Assembly: GCA_945836785.1 (NCBI GenBank)
Contig: CAMAMD010000091.1
Span: 1 to 5,523, forward strand
DNA from: an uncultured Clostridium sp.
Lineage (GTDB): Bacteria > Bacillota_A > Clostridia > Lachnospirales > Lachnospiraceae
Length of the DNA stretch: 5,523 bases
Reading direction: 5' to 3'
This document shows, piece after piece, positions 1 through 5,523 of this stretch (position 1 is its first letter; every line of letters begins with the position of its first letter). The position numbers and the translations under genes are program-made. The notes beneath the pieces were generated by a model, which searched no databases, was not told the origin of the DNA, and saw only the letters and a list, made by a program, of their open reading frames with translations.

Positions 1-1420
1 CAATGGCACCGTATTGCCAGTGTACCGGGCTGACATCGGATGTCACGCCGAGCAATGCATGGTGTCTGCACATCAATGCTTCATAACAAAGCTGAAGTCG
101 TTCGTCGAGCAGACTCCAGAATTTTTCTTCGTTGCCTTTTGCCAGAATCCCAATCTGTGGAAGATTTAAGGATACAACACCCTGGTTAAAACGACCTTCC
201 CATTTGTAGTTGCCGTTTTCGTCTTTCCAAGGAGAGAGGAAAGAGCGGCAGCCCATGCAGGAGAATACATTTCCTTCGTAATTTTCCCGCATCTTCTTTG
301 CGGAAATATAATCCGGATAAAGGCGCTTTGCAGAACACTTTACTGCAAGCTTTGTGATGTAATCGTATTTTCCGCCTTTTAAACAATTGTGCTCATCGAG
401 TACATAAATCAGTTTCGGGAAAGCCGGTGTTACATAGACGCCCTTTTCGTTCTTGATTCCCTCCAGCCGCTGGCGGAGAATCTCTTCGATAATGATGGCA
501 TTTTCCTCGATATACTCATCATTTGGATCCAGATTCAAAAATAATGTGACAAATGGGGACTGTCCGTTTGTTGTCATCAATGTGTTAATCTGGTACTGAA
601 TTGTTTGCACACCGGAGCGAAGCTCATCCCGCAGACGTTCTTGTGCCATGTTTTCCAGGATGGCATCCTCAATGGTGTCACCATATTCTTCTACAAGCCT
701 TGATTTGTATTTGTTATAGCTCTTGCGAAGGTACTTGCCGAGGTGACGGACATCAACAGACTGACCGCCGTACTGGCTGCTTGCAACGGATGCGATGATT
801 TGTGTCATAACCGTGCAGGCAACCTGGAAACTCTTCGGGCTTTCGATAAGCTTGCCGTTCATCACGGTGCCATTGTCAAGCATATCGCCAATGTTGATAA
901 GGCAGCAGTTGAAAATCGGCTGCAGGAAATAATCTGCATCGTGGAAATGCAGAACACCCTCCTCGTGTGCCTTGGATATCTTCTCAGGCAAAAGTACACG
1001 CTTTGTCAGATCTTTGGATACCTCGCCGGCAATCAGATCTCTCTGTGTGGATGCGACAGTCGCATTCTTGTTGGAGTTTTCCTCCATAACGTCCTTATTT
1101 CTGTTCTGAATCAGACTTAAGATAGAGTCATCTGTCGTGTTTGCTCTTCTGACAAGCTCTCTGGTGTAACGATAGATAATGTATGTTTTGGCAAGCACGA
1201 ATTTCTTTTCGTCCATTAACTTCTGCTCTATAATATCCTGAATGTCCTCCACAAGCATTCTGGAACGGTTTTTTGACTCGATACCTTCGACAATCTCTTC
1301 AATTTTCTCCTCTGTTACTTTTTCGCATGGCTCAACTTCAGCGTTTGCCTTGCGGATAGCGGTAACAATTTTCATACGGTCATAGTTGACTGTATGACCA
1401 TCCCTCTTAATTACCTTCAT
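1..1420 (-). CDS. nrdD: Anaerobic (class III) ribonucleoside-triphosphate reductase, N-terminal 473 residues, cut by the window edge
   Basis: This is the oxygen-sensitive glycyl-radical enzyme that reduces ribonucleoside triphosphates to dNTPs in the cytoplasm. I translated it by hand from the minus strand; it is open for 473 codons and leaves the window at base 1. Residues 1-90 form an ATP-cone allosteric domain, starting MKVIKRDGHTVNYDRMKIV. The catalytic barrel then follows with family motifs: HFHDADYF near 158-165, NCCLINIGDM at 171-180, ASVASSQYGGQSV at 210-222, TTNGQSPFVT at 283-292 and CMGCRSFLSPW at 388-398. By family knowledge Cys391 should be the active-site thiyl-radical cysteine and Cys172 or Cys173 its partner. 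About 250 residues are missing, including the zinc site and the C-terminal glycyl-radical loop. The ATG at 1418-1420 is supported by AGGAGA (complement of 1427-1432), six bases upstream. The activase gene nrdG usually lies just downstream, outside this window. The promoter and candidate NrdR sites are listed separately. Confidence 0.96.
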   Translation of the reverse strand, partial: MKVIKRDGHTVNYDRMKIVTAIRKANAEVEPCEKVTEEKIEEIVEGIESKNRSRMLVEDIQDIIEQKLMDEKKFVLAKTYIIYRYTRELVRRANTTDDSILSLIQNRNKDVMEENSNKNATVASTQRDLIAGEVSKDLTKRVLLPEKISKAHEEGVLHFHDADYFLQPIFNCCLINIGDMLDNGTVMNGKLIESPKSFQVACTVMTQIIASVASSQYGGQSVDVRHLGKYLRKSYNKYKSRLVEEYGDTIEDAILENMAQERLRDELRSGVQTIQYQINTLMTTNGQSPFVTLFLNLDPNDEYIEENAIIIEEILRQRLEGIKNEKGVYVTPAFPKLIYVLDEHNCLKGGKYDYITKLAVKCSAKRLYPDYISAKKMRENYEGNVFSCMGCRSFLSPWKDENGNYKWEGRFNQGVVSLNLPQIGILAKGNEEKFWSLLDERLQLCYEALMCRHHALLGVTSDVSPVHWQYGAI

Positions 1421-1468
1421 AGTACATCTCCTAAATCAATATATTACAGGTTTGCCCCACGTTTTGTA

Positions 1469-1497
1469 ATTATATCACTATATATGGGGTTTGTCCA
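1469..1497 (-). promoter_or_regulatory. Sigma-A-type promoter of nrdD
   Basis: Read on the minus strand, TGGACA (1492-1497) is followed by exactly 17 bp and then a consensus TATAAT (1469-1474). This matches the vegetative consensus at 11 of 12 hexamer positions. Transcription should begin near 1461-1462, giving a leader of about 41 nt that carries the AGGAGA ribosome binding site. The start site is inferred from spacing only. Confidence 0.85.
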
Positions 1498-1510
1498 CTA
1501 AATATTGTAA
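1475..1510. promoter_or_regulatory. Tandem NrdR-box-like operator sites over the nrdD promoter
   Basis: Two 16-bp near-palindromes resemble the NrdR box consensus acaCwAtATaTwGtgt. The first (1475-1490, tcaCTATATATGGggt) matches at about 13 of 16 positions. The second (1495-1510, ccaCTAAATATTGTaa) matches at about 12 of 16. Their centres are 20 bp apart, close to two helical turns, whereas the commonest spacing is about 31-32 bp. The first box fills the 17-bp spacer of the nrdD promoter almost exactly and the second overlaps its -35, so bound NrdR should block RNA polymerase. NrdR is the ATP-cone repressor of ribonucleotide reductase genes in many bacteria. Its gene is not in this window. Confidence 0.72.
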
Positions 1511-1598
1511 AAAAAATAGAAAAAAACACAAGATATAGGAAAGCTCTATGTTTATTATGTGAAATATAGAATTGCTTCTTTATTTTTATCTGAAAATA

Positions 1599-1607
1599 TG
1601 TTATAAA
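1599..1607 (+). promoter_or_regulatory. Possible extended -10 promoter for the FKBP lipoprotein gene
   Basis: The motif TG-T-TATAAA places an extended -10 (TATAAA at 1602-1607) about 55 bp before the start codon. Only a poor -35 (TTTATT or TTATTT near 1579-1585) lies at the right distance. A better-looking TTGCTT at 1572-1577 is too far away. The region is very AT-rich, so chance hexamers are expected. The 8-bp inverted repeat ATTTTTAT / ATAAAAAT (1582-1589 and 1603-1610) overlaps this -10. Confidence 0.4.
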
Positions 1608-1661
1608 AATCTAGTAACAAAATAGTCTTTCAAAGATTATCTATAACGGAAGGAAAATGGT

Positions 1662-2810
1662 ATGAATAAAAAGGTAAAAAAATTTGGTTGTGGATTGGCT
1701 CTGGTATCAAGCCTGTTTATGCTTGGCGGATGCGGACGTGTAAAACCGGAGGATATTATTGATAAATACGCCGGCATGTGTGAACTGGGTGAGTATAAGA
1801 ATGTAGAATATGTAGAGACAAAAACAGAAATCACTGACGATATGGTACAAAATAAGGTACAGGAATTCTTATCCGGTTATGCGGTATCTGAAACACTGAC
1901 GAGTGGCACAGCCGAGATGGGAGATACGGTAAATATTGACTATGTCGGATATATAGACGATGAGGCTTTTGAGGGTGGTTCAGGCACCGGATATTCATTG
2001 ACTCTGGGTTCGGGGACTATGATTGATGGATTTGAGGAGCAGATTGCGGGACATGATATAGGTGAAATATTTGATATTAAATCATCATTTCCGGATGAAT
2101 ATCCAAATAATCCTGATTTGGCAGGAATGCCTGCAGTGTTTGAAATTACACTGAATTCTATTACAAGAACTACGCTTCCTGAATACACAGATGCATTTGT
2201 GGCGTCGAATACGGATGCTTCCAGCATTGCGGAATATGAACAGTCCATCAGGGAACAGCTTGAGGCAGACTATGCAGAGATGGATGAACGTTATAATAAA
2301 AGCGCAGTTATGCAGGTAGTATTGGAAAATGCCAATATTACAAAATATCCGGAGCAGGAAATGGAAAAAGTGTTTAACAGTACCATGGAGGATGTACAGG
2401 CCGAGGCTGATCAGTACGGATACGACCTTGCCACATATGTTTCTGCCCGGTATGGTTATTCGGAAGATGATTTCCGCGATTATGTTACAAGTTTGGTAGA
2501 AGATTATATGAGAGAGAAAATCGTCATCTGCGCTGTGGCTAAGGCAGAGGGAATTACGGTTACCAAAGCTGAAATTAAGGCTTATAAAGCTGAGATGATT
2601 GAAAACAGTGGTGTTGATGAAGATAAGTTCGATGAATATTATTCAGATGAGGATGTCACATATTATACGATTGCGGATAAGGTAGTCGATTTTCTGCTGG
2701 AAAACGGAGTTCCGACTGTCGCAACGGATACAGATGCGATAGAAATGGATGACACAGCAACAGTGGAAGATGCAAGTGAGACGGATGCAACCCCAGGGGA
2801 TGCAGAGTAG
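1662..2810 (+). CDS. Trigger-factor-like FKBP-type peptidyl-prolyl isomerase lipoprotein
   Basis: This is probably an extracytoplasmic folding factor that isomerises Xaa-Pro bonds in secreted proteins, tethered to the outer face of the membrane. Residues 1-24 form a lipoprotein signal: a basic start (MNKKVKK), a hydrophobic core and the lipobox LGGC with Cys24 as the lipidation site. Residues 87-168 are a trigger-factor-type FKBP domain with GDTVNIDYVGYIDDEAFEGG, GSGTMIDGFEEQIAGHDIGE, FPDEYPNNPDLAGMPAVFEI as landmarks. Residues 170-350 are a helical, charged region resembling the trigger factor C-terminal (SurA-like) chaperone arms. The last 30 residues are a low-complexity acidic Asp/Thr/Glu tail. 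The ribosome-docking N-domain of true trigger factor (GFRxxKxP signature) is absent and a signal peptide stands in its place, so this is not cytosolic Tig. The start is fixed by GGAAGGA at 1648-1654. No terminator follows the stop, so its transcript may read through into the tRNA. PrsA is a functional analogue, not the same family. Confidence 0.88.
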   Translation: MNKKVKKFGCGLALVSSLFMLGGCGRVKPEDIIDKYAGMCELGEYKNVEYVETKTEITDDMVQNKVQEFLSGYAVSETLTSGTAEMGDTVNIDYVGYIDDEAFEGGSGTGYSLTLGSGTMIDGFEEQIAGHDIGEIFDIKSSFPDEYPNNPDLAGMPAVFEITLNSITRTTLPEYTDAFVASNTDASSIAEYEQSIREQLEADYAEMDERYNKSAVMQVVLENANITKYPEQEMEKVFNSTMEDVQAEADQYGYDLATYVSARYGYSEDDFRDYVTSLVEDYMREKIVICAVAKAEGITVTKAEIKAYKAEMIENSGVDEDKFDEYYSDEDVTYYTIADKVVDFLLENGVPTVATDTDAIEMDDTATVEDASETDATPGDAE

Positions 2811-2830
2811 CAAAAAAATAAAGTTGGTGA

Positions 2831-2859
2831 TTGACATTGAACAAGATAAGTGGTATCAT
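2831..2859 (+). promoter_or_regulatory. Strong promoter of the tRNA-Leu gene
   Basis: A perfect TTGACA -35 (2831-2836) is followed by 17 bp and TATCAT (2854-2859), preceded by TGG as an extended -10. Initiation should fall near 2866, about 8 nt before the mature tRNA 5' end. Such a short leader fits a stand-alone tRNA transcript. The promoter begins 21 bp after the stop codon of the lipoprotein gene. Confidence 0.85.
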
Positions 2860-2873
2860 CCTGTATGCGGTGA

Positions 2874-2957
2874 GCAGTTGTGGCGGAATTGGCATACGCG
2901 CATGATTCAGGTTCATGTCCACTTACGTGGGTGTGGGTTCAAGTCCCATCAACTGCA
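2874..2957 (+). tRNA. tRNA-Leu, anticodon CAG
   Basis: It folds as a class II tRNA that reads CUG codons. The acceptor stem is GCAGTTG (2874-2880) with CAACTGC (2950-2956). The D stem is GCG/CGC (2883-2885, 2897-2899), with the usual GG in the loop. The anticodon stem is CATGA/TCATG, with the 7-nt loop TTCAGGT (2906-2912) that places CAG at 2908-2910. The long variable arm (2918-2932) has a CCAC/GTGG stem. The T arm is GTGGG-TTCAAGT-CCCAT (2933-2949), with one G-T pair. A at 2957 is the leucine-type discriminator base. The next bases are CGA, so the 3' CCA is not encoded and must be added by tRNA nucleotidyltransferase. It has its own promoter and terminator and stands alone here. Confidence 0.97.
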
Positions 2958-2960
2958 CGA

Positions 2961-2995
2961 AAAAAAGCTGAGATATTTATGTCTCAGCTTTTTTT
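2961..2995 (+). terminator. Rho-independent terminator after tRNA-Leu
   Basis: GCTGAGATA (2967-2975) pairs with TGTCTCAGC (2980-2988), including one T-G wobble, around a 4-nt TTTA loop, followed by seven T. Six A precede the stem, so it could also stop transcription on the minus strand. It probably also ends any read-through from the lipoprotein gene, which has no terminator of its own. Confidence 0.93.
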
Positions 2996-3009
2996 GTTTA
3001 AGGAAGTTG

Positions 3010-3038
3010 TGGCAATATCGGGAGTTTTTTGCTATAAT
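3010..3038 (+). promoter_or_regulatory. Extended -10 promoter of the esterase-methyltransferase gene
   Basis: TGC-TATAAT (3030-3038) is a consensus -10 with an extended TGn element. The hexamer at the proper 17-bp distance, TGGCAA (3010-3015), is a weak -35. The expected start is near 3045, giving a leader of about 25 nt. It lies just after the tRNA terminator, which implies that the downstream gene starts its own transcription unit. Confidence 0.65.
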
Positions 3039-3069
3039 TTATATTATTTATTGATGAACGGAGATATAC

Positions 3070-4779
3070 ATGAGTCTAAAAGTATCAAGTAAACTGTTAA
3101 AAATGAATAGTGAGACCTTGAAGAATCGTGTTATAAAGGAACATAAAAAGTATGTACAGAAGCTTCCGGCATATGTTAATAAGCAGTTTGACGTGGATGA
3201 GCTGACGGAAGGCGGCAGCAAATGTTACCGTATGGTTCCGAAAGAGAATTTTAATGGATCTTATATAATATATTTGTATGGCGGAGGTATGTGCCGCCAT
3301 ATAGAGAATGAACAGTGGGAATTTATAACAGTGCTATCTGCCCGAACAGGAGCTGCACTTTTTGTGCCAATGTACCCACTTGCACCGGAGCATTGTTGTA
3401 GGGAGACATTTGATATGCTGCAGCTGGCATATGCAAATATTACAAAGAGCTTTGATGTGGAGCGCGTGGTGTTGCTGGGGGATTCATCAGGAGCTGGTTT
3501 AGCGTTATCCCTGGCTATACTTGCATGGAAAGAGGGAATGAGAAAACCGGATCAGCTTGTTATGTTGTCACCTGCTATTGATACAGAGTTCTTTGACCGG
3601 GAAATGGAACATAAAATGCAGGAGTCTGCAGAAAAAGATAAATACTGTTTCTGGACAGAGGAAGCAAAAGATTTTATCAACACATATTGGGTAAAAGATT
3701 ATGCAGTAAAGACGGAATATACCAGCCCGTATTATGAGGATTATACAGATATATGTGATGATATCGTTATCTTTTCGGGTGAGAATGATATGATGAACTG
3801 TTATGCCAGAGCATTTTACAACAAGGCAAAGGCGCAGGGGGTTAATATCAGGTTTTACGAATTTGAAGGTGAATGTCACGATTTTATCGTACATTCCAAA
3901 TCACAGGAACGTGAAAATGCATACGGATATCTTCTGGATGTCCTGAAGGGAGAATATACACACTCTCTCCGTGATTTGTATCCGATTAAATTAAAAGCTG
4001 ATTGGACGAAACGTTATCCTGAAATTATACAAGATGAATGGTCCTCGAAGTTCATTTATGACAGCAAATTTGATTTCTCGGATGTGGCAGTTAAGTTAAG
4101 TGAGTACAAAAATCTATTGTTGATGTCAAGGACTGCGGCGTGTGAAAGTAAAATCAGACGATATATTATGCAGTATCCGAACTGTACGATTGTCCATGTC
4201 GGGTGCCGCCTTGGAAATATGTTTGACAGTATGGATAATGGAAGGATACTCTGGTATAGCGTGGACACACACAATATGATGTCTGTCAGGAGATCTCTGT
4301 ATGGTGAACGTGCAAGAGAAAAAACCGTTGGCAGAAGTATGATGGATTTCTCGTGGGTGGATGATATCAATTGTGTGCGGGATCAGGGAATCATGTTTGT
4401 GTGTGAAGATGTTTTTTCTTATATGAATATGCAGCAGATGAAGAGTCTTGTGCATATTTTGTGGGAGAAGTTCCCGGGGGCAGAGCTGGTTTTTACGGCA
4501 GAGACAAGCGGTGCTTTGATATGGGAAAATTATCTTTGCAGGAAACATGTGGTACGCAAGAAAAAGAAGAAACTGGCTGTGAATGATGCACAGAAACTGT
4601 TTAATGCATGGCGTACGGATTACAGAGTGATGGAGGAGGAGCCGGTAACAAAATATTTAGGGAAAATGAAGGGTCTGAAATGGACAACCTACATCGGACT
4701 GAAGTATAACATGATTACATATAATCATAAGATTGTTCATGTGAAATTGGGAAATGAGGCATATGTGGTTAAGATATAA
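3070..4779 (+). CDS. Fusion protein: HSL-type alpha/beta hydrolase (esterase) plus LCM/TcmP-like O-methyltransferase domain
   Basis: Residues 60-295 match the alpha/beta hydrolase fold-3 (hormone-sensitive lipase) family. The oxyanion-hole motif is YGGG (70-73; the family norm is HGGG). MYPLAPEH (101-108) corresponds to the family's YxLAPE. The nucleophile elbow GDSSGAG (137-143) contains Ser139, and Asp240 in SGEND and His270 in ECHDF complete the triad. Residues 335-480 resemble leucine carboxyl methyltransferase/TcmP-type SAM-dependent O-methyltransferases. Here VHVGCRLGN (375-383) stands where the family has a GCGxDTR-type SAM motif, and GRILWYSVD (391-399), DFSWVDD (426-432), EDVFSYM (446-452) and FPGAELVF (468-475) follow. 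The RKKKKK run lies at 496-501. There is no signal peptide or clear membrane helix, so it should be cytoplasmic. The start is fixed by GGAG at 3060-3063, six bases upstream. The substrate is unknown. Esterase or deacetylase activity is likely on the triad; the methyltransferase activity is less certain because the SAM motif is unusual. An ABC ATPase gene follows 45 bp downstream. Confidence 0.85.
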   Translation: MSLKVSSKLLKMNSETLKNRVIKEHKKYVQKLPAYVNKQFDVDELTEGGSKCYRMVPKENFNGSYIIYLYGGGMCRHIENEQWEFITVLSARTGAALFVPMYPLAPEHCCRETFDMLQLAYANITKSFDVERVVLLGDSSGAGLALSLAILAWKEGMRKPDQLVMLSPAIDTEFFDREMEHKMQESAEKDKYCFWTEEAKDFINTYWVKDYAVKTEYTSPYYEDYTDICDDIVIFSGENDMMNCYARAFYNKAKAQGVNIRFYEFEGECHDFIVHSKSQERENAYGYLLDVLKGEYTHSLRDLYPIKLKADWTKRYPEIIQDEWSSKFIYDSKFDFSDVAVKLSEYKNLLLMSRTAACESKIRRYIMQYPNCTIVHVGCRLGNMFDSMDNGRILWYSVDTHNMMSVRRSLYGERAREKTVGRSMMDFSWVDDINCVRDQGIMFVCEDVFSYMNMQQMKSLVHILWEKFPGAELVFTAETSGALIWENYLCRKHVVRKKKKKLAVNDAQKLFNAWRTDYRVMEEEPVTKYLGKMKGLKWTTYIGLKYNMITYNHKIVHVKLGNEAYVVKI

Positions 4780-4783
4780 ATAA

Positions 4784-4807
4784 ACGGGGCTGTATAGCCC
4801 TGTTTTT
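4784..4807 (+). terminator. Short terminator-like hairpin between the fusion gene and the ABC gene
   Basis: ACGGGGCT (4784-4791) pairs with AGCCCTGT (4796-4803), with one G-T wobble, around a GTAT loop, and ends in five T (4803-4807). It starts five bases after the stop codon. The ABC gene's AAGGAGG follows at 4810-4816. The U tract is short, so partial read-through is plausible. I found no convincing promoter between the hairpin and the ABC start. Confidence 0.75.
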
Positions 4808-4824
4808 GTAAGGAGGATGGAATT

Positions 4825-5523
4825 ATGCTCAGGGCGGAACATCTGGTAAAGGTATTTGAGAAAAATGAAAGACATAATAAAAAAGTATCGTTTCGTGCTG
4901 TTGACGATATATCACTTCAGATACAGCAGGGAGAGATAGTGGGAATTATAGGACCAAACGGAGCAGGAAAGACCACACTGCTTCGTATGCTTGGAAATTT
5001 AATGAAACCGACCTCGGGGGAAGTTATTTTTCAGGATGGAGATCTTATTCTTGAAGATGAATTGGAGATAAAGCGACAAATAGGATATCTCTCGGGAAAT
5101 ACACGGCTGTATGGCAGACTGAGTACCAGGGAACTGCTGAATATTATGGGAAATATATATGGCATGGAGAAAGCAGATATTGAGAGCAAAATAGATGAAA
5201 TTTCTGAGGTATTGGGGCTTTCTTCTTTTATTGATAACCGGATAGAGAGATTATCTACCGGTCAGACACAGCGGGCATCCATATCCCGTTGCCTGATACA
5301 CAGTCCCAAAGTGTATATCTTTGATGAGCCGACGCTTGGGCTTGATATTATAAGCAGCAGTGCGATTATCGATTTTATGCAGAGAGAGCGGGAACACGGG
5401 AAAACTGTACTATATTCTACACACTATATGGAAGAAGCAGAGAGCCTGTGTGATAGAATTATTATGATAAACTGCGGGAAAATCATGAAAGAAGGAACCG
5501 TGGAAGAATTAAAGCACGACACG
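4825..5523 (+). CDS. ABC transporter ATP-binding protein, NatA-like, first 233 residues, cut by the window edge
   Basis: This is the ATPase subunit that powers a membrane transporter, probably an exporter with its permease encoded downstream outside the window. I translated it by hand; it is open for 233 codons to the last base. Walker A is GPNGAGKT (43-50), the signature is LSTGQTQR (143-150), Walker B is VYIFDEPT (163-170) with D-loop LGLD, and the H-loop histidine is His200 in YSTHYMEEAE. The stretch GYLSGNTRLYGRLS (87-100) lies where the Q-loop is expected but has no glutamine. This stretch and the LSTGQ signature recall NatA-type (sodium efflux) ATPases; the assignment rests on motif memory and the substrate cannot be read from the ATPase. 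The start is ATG with a perfect AAGGAGG (4810-4816) eight bases upstream. It probably shares read-through transcription from the upstream fusion gene despite the intervening hairpin. The ATPase core is complete, so only the C-terminal part is missing. Confidence 0.93.
   Translation, partial: MLRAEHLVKVFEKNERHNKKVSFRAVDDISLQIQQGEIVGIIGPNGAGKTTLLRMLGNLMKPTSGEVIFQDGDLILEDELEIKRQIGYLSGNTRLYGRLSTRELLNIMGNIYGMEKADIESKIDEISEVLGLSSFIDNRIERLSTGQTQRASISRCLIHSPKVYIFDEPTLGLDIISSSAIIDFMQREREHGKTVLYSTHYMEEAESLCDRIIMINCGKIMKEGTVEELKHDT

Noticed and set aside
743..1120. 125-codon plus-strand open frame
   Set aside because: It is antisense to nrdD, whose motifs are unmistakable, and it has no ribosome binding site or recognisable domain.
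1657..1665. Two-codon ATG-GTA-TGA open frame overlapping the lipoprotein start
   Set aside because: It lies only 2 bases from GGAAGGA, too close to be used; the ATG at 1662 has proper spacing.
2749..3054. 101-codon plus-strand open frame running through the tRNA
   Set aside because: It overlaps the lipoprotein end, the tRNA promoter, the tRNA and the terminator, so it cannot be a real protein gene.
3054..3092. Possible 12-residue leader peptide overlapping the fusion gene start
   Set aside because: It has no ribosome binding site upstream and no runs of regulatory codons.
4126..4548. 140-codon minus-strand open frame
   Set aside because: It lies wholly opposite the methyltransferase part of the fusion gene, has low-complexity shadow-like composition and no start signal.
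3070..4779. Fusion gene as two separate genes joined by error
   Set aside because: The reading frame is continuous with no internal ribosome binding site and start at the domain junction near residue 300-335, so one polypeptide is the simpler reading.

Overview
The window looks like chromosomal DNA of a low-to-moderate-GC anaerobic Firmicute, most likely a Clostridia member near Lachnospiraceae. This is inferred from a class III (oxygen-sensitive) ribonucleotide reductase, AAGGAGG-type ribosome binding sites, sigma-A-like promoters, U-tract terminators and a trigger-factor-like lipoprotein. No database search was possible, so genus and species are not assigned.

Layout. On the minus strand, bases 1-1420 hold the first 473 codons of an anaerobic ribonucleoside-triphosphate reductase (nrdD), which runs off the left edge. 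Its upstream region carries a very good promoter (TGGACA, 17 bp, TATAAT) and two NrdR-box-like palindromes, one filling the spacer and one overlapping the -35. This points to repression by NrdR. On the plus strand, 1662-2810 encodes an exported lipoprotein with a trigger-factor-type FKBP domain, probably an extracytoplasmic folding factor. A class II tRNA-Leu (anticodon CAG) follows at 2874-2957, with its own strong promoter and a strong hairpin terminator.

The most unusual gene is at 3070-4779. It encodes a 569-residue protein that joins an HSL-type (alpha/beta hydrolase fold-3) esterase domain with an intact Ser-Asp-His triad to a C-terminal domain resembling LCM/TcmP-family O-methyltransferases. 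A short terminator-like hairpin follows it. The sequence then enters the ATPase of an ABC transporter (NatA-like) at 4825, which is open to the right edge and intact as far as it goes.

How the parts relate. The left half (dNTP synthesis, secreted protein folding, tRNA) is housekeeping, with each unit under its own promoter. The right half may be a small accessory operon in which an esterase-methyltransferase fusion is followed by an ABC exporter. One reading is modification of a small carboxylated or esterified molecule coupled to export, but only the gene order and domain content support this. No mobile elements, CRISPR arrays or long repeats were seen.
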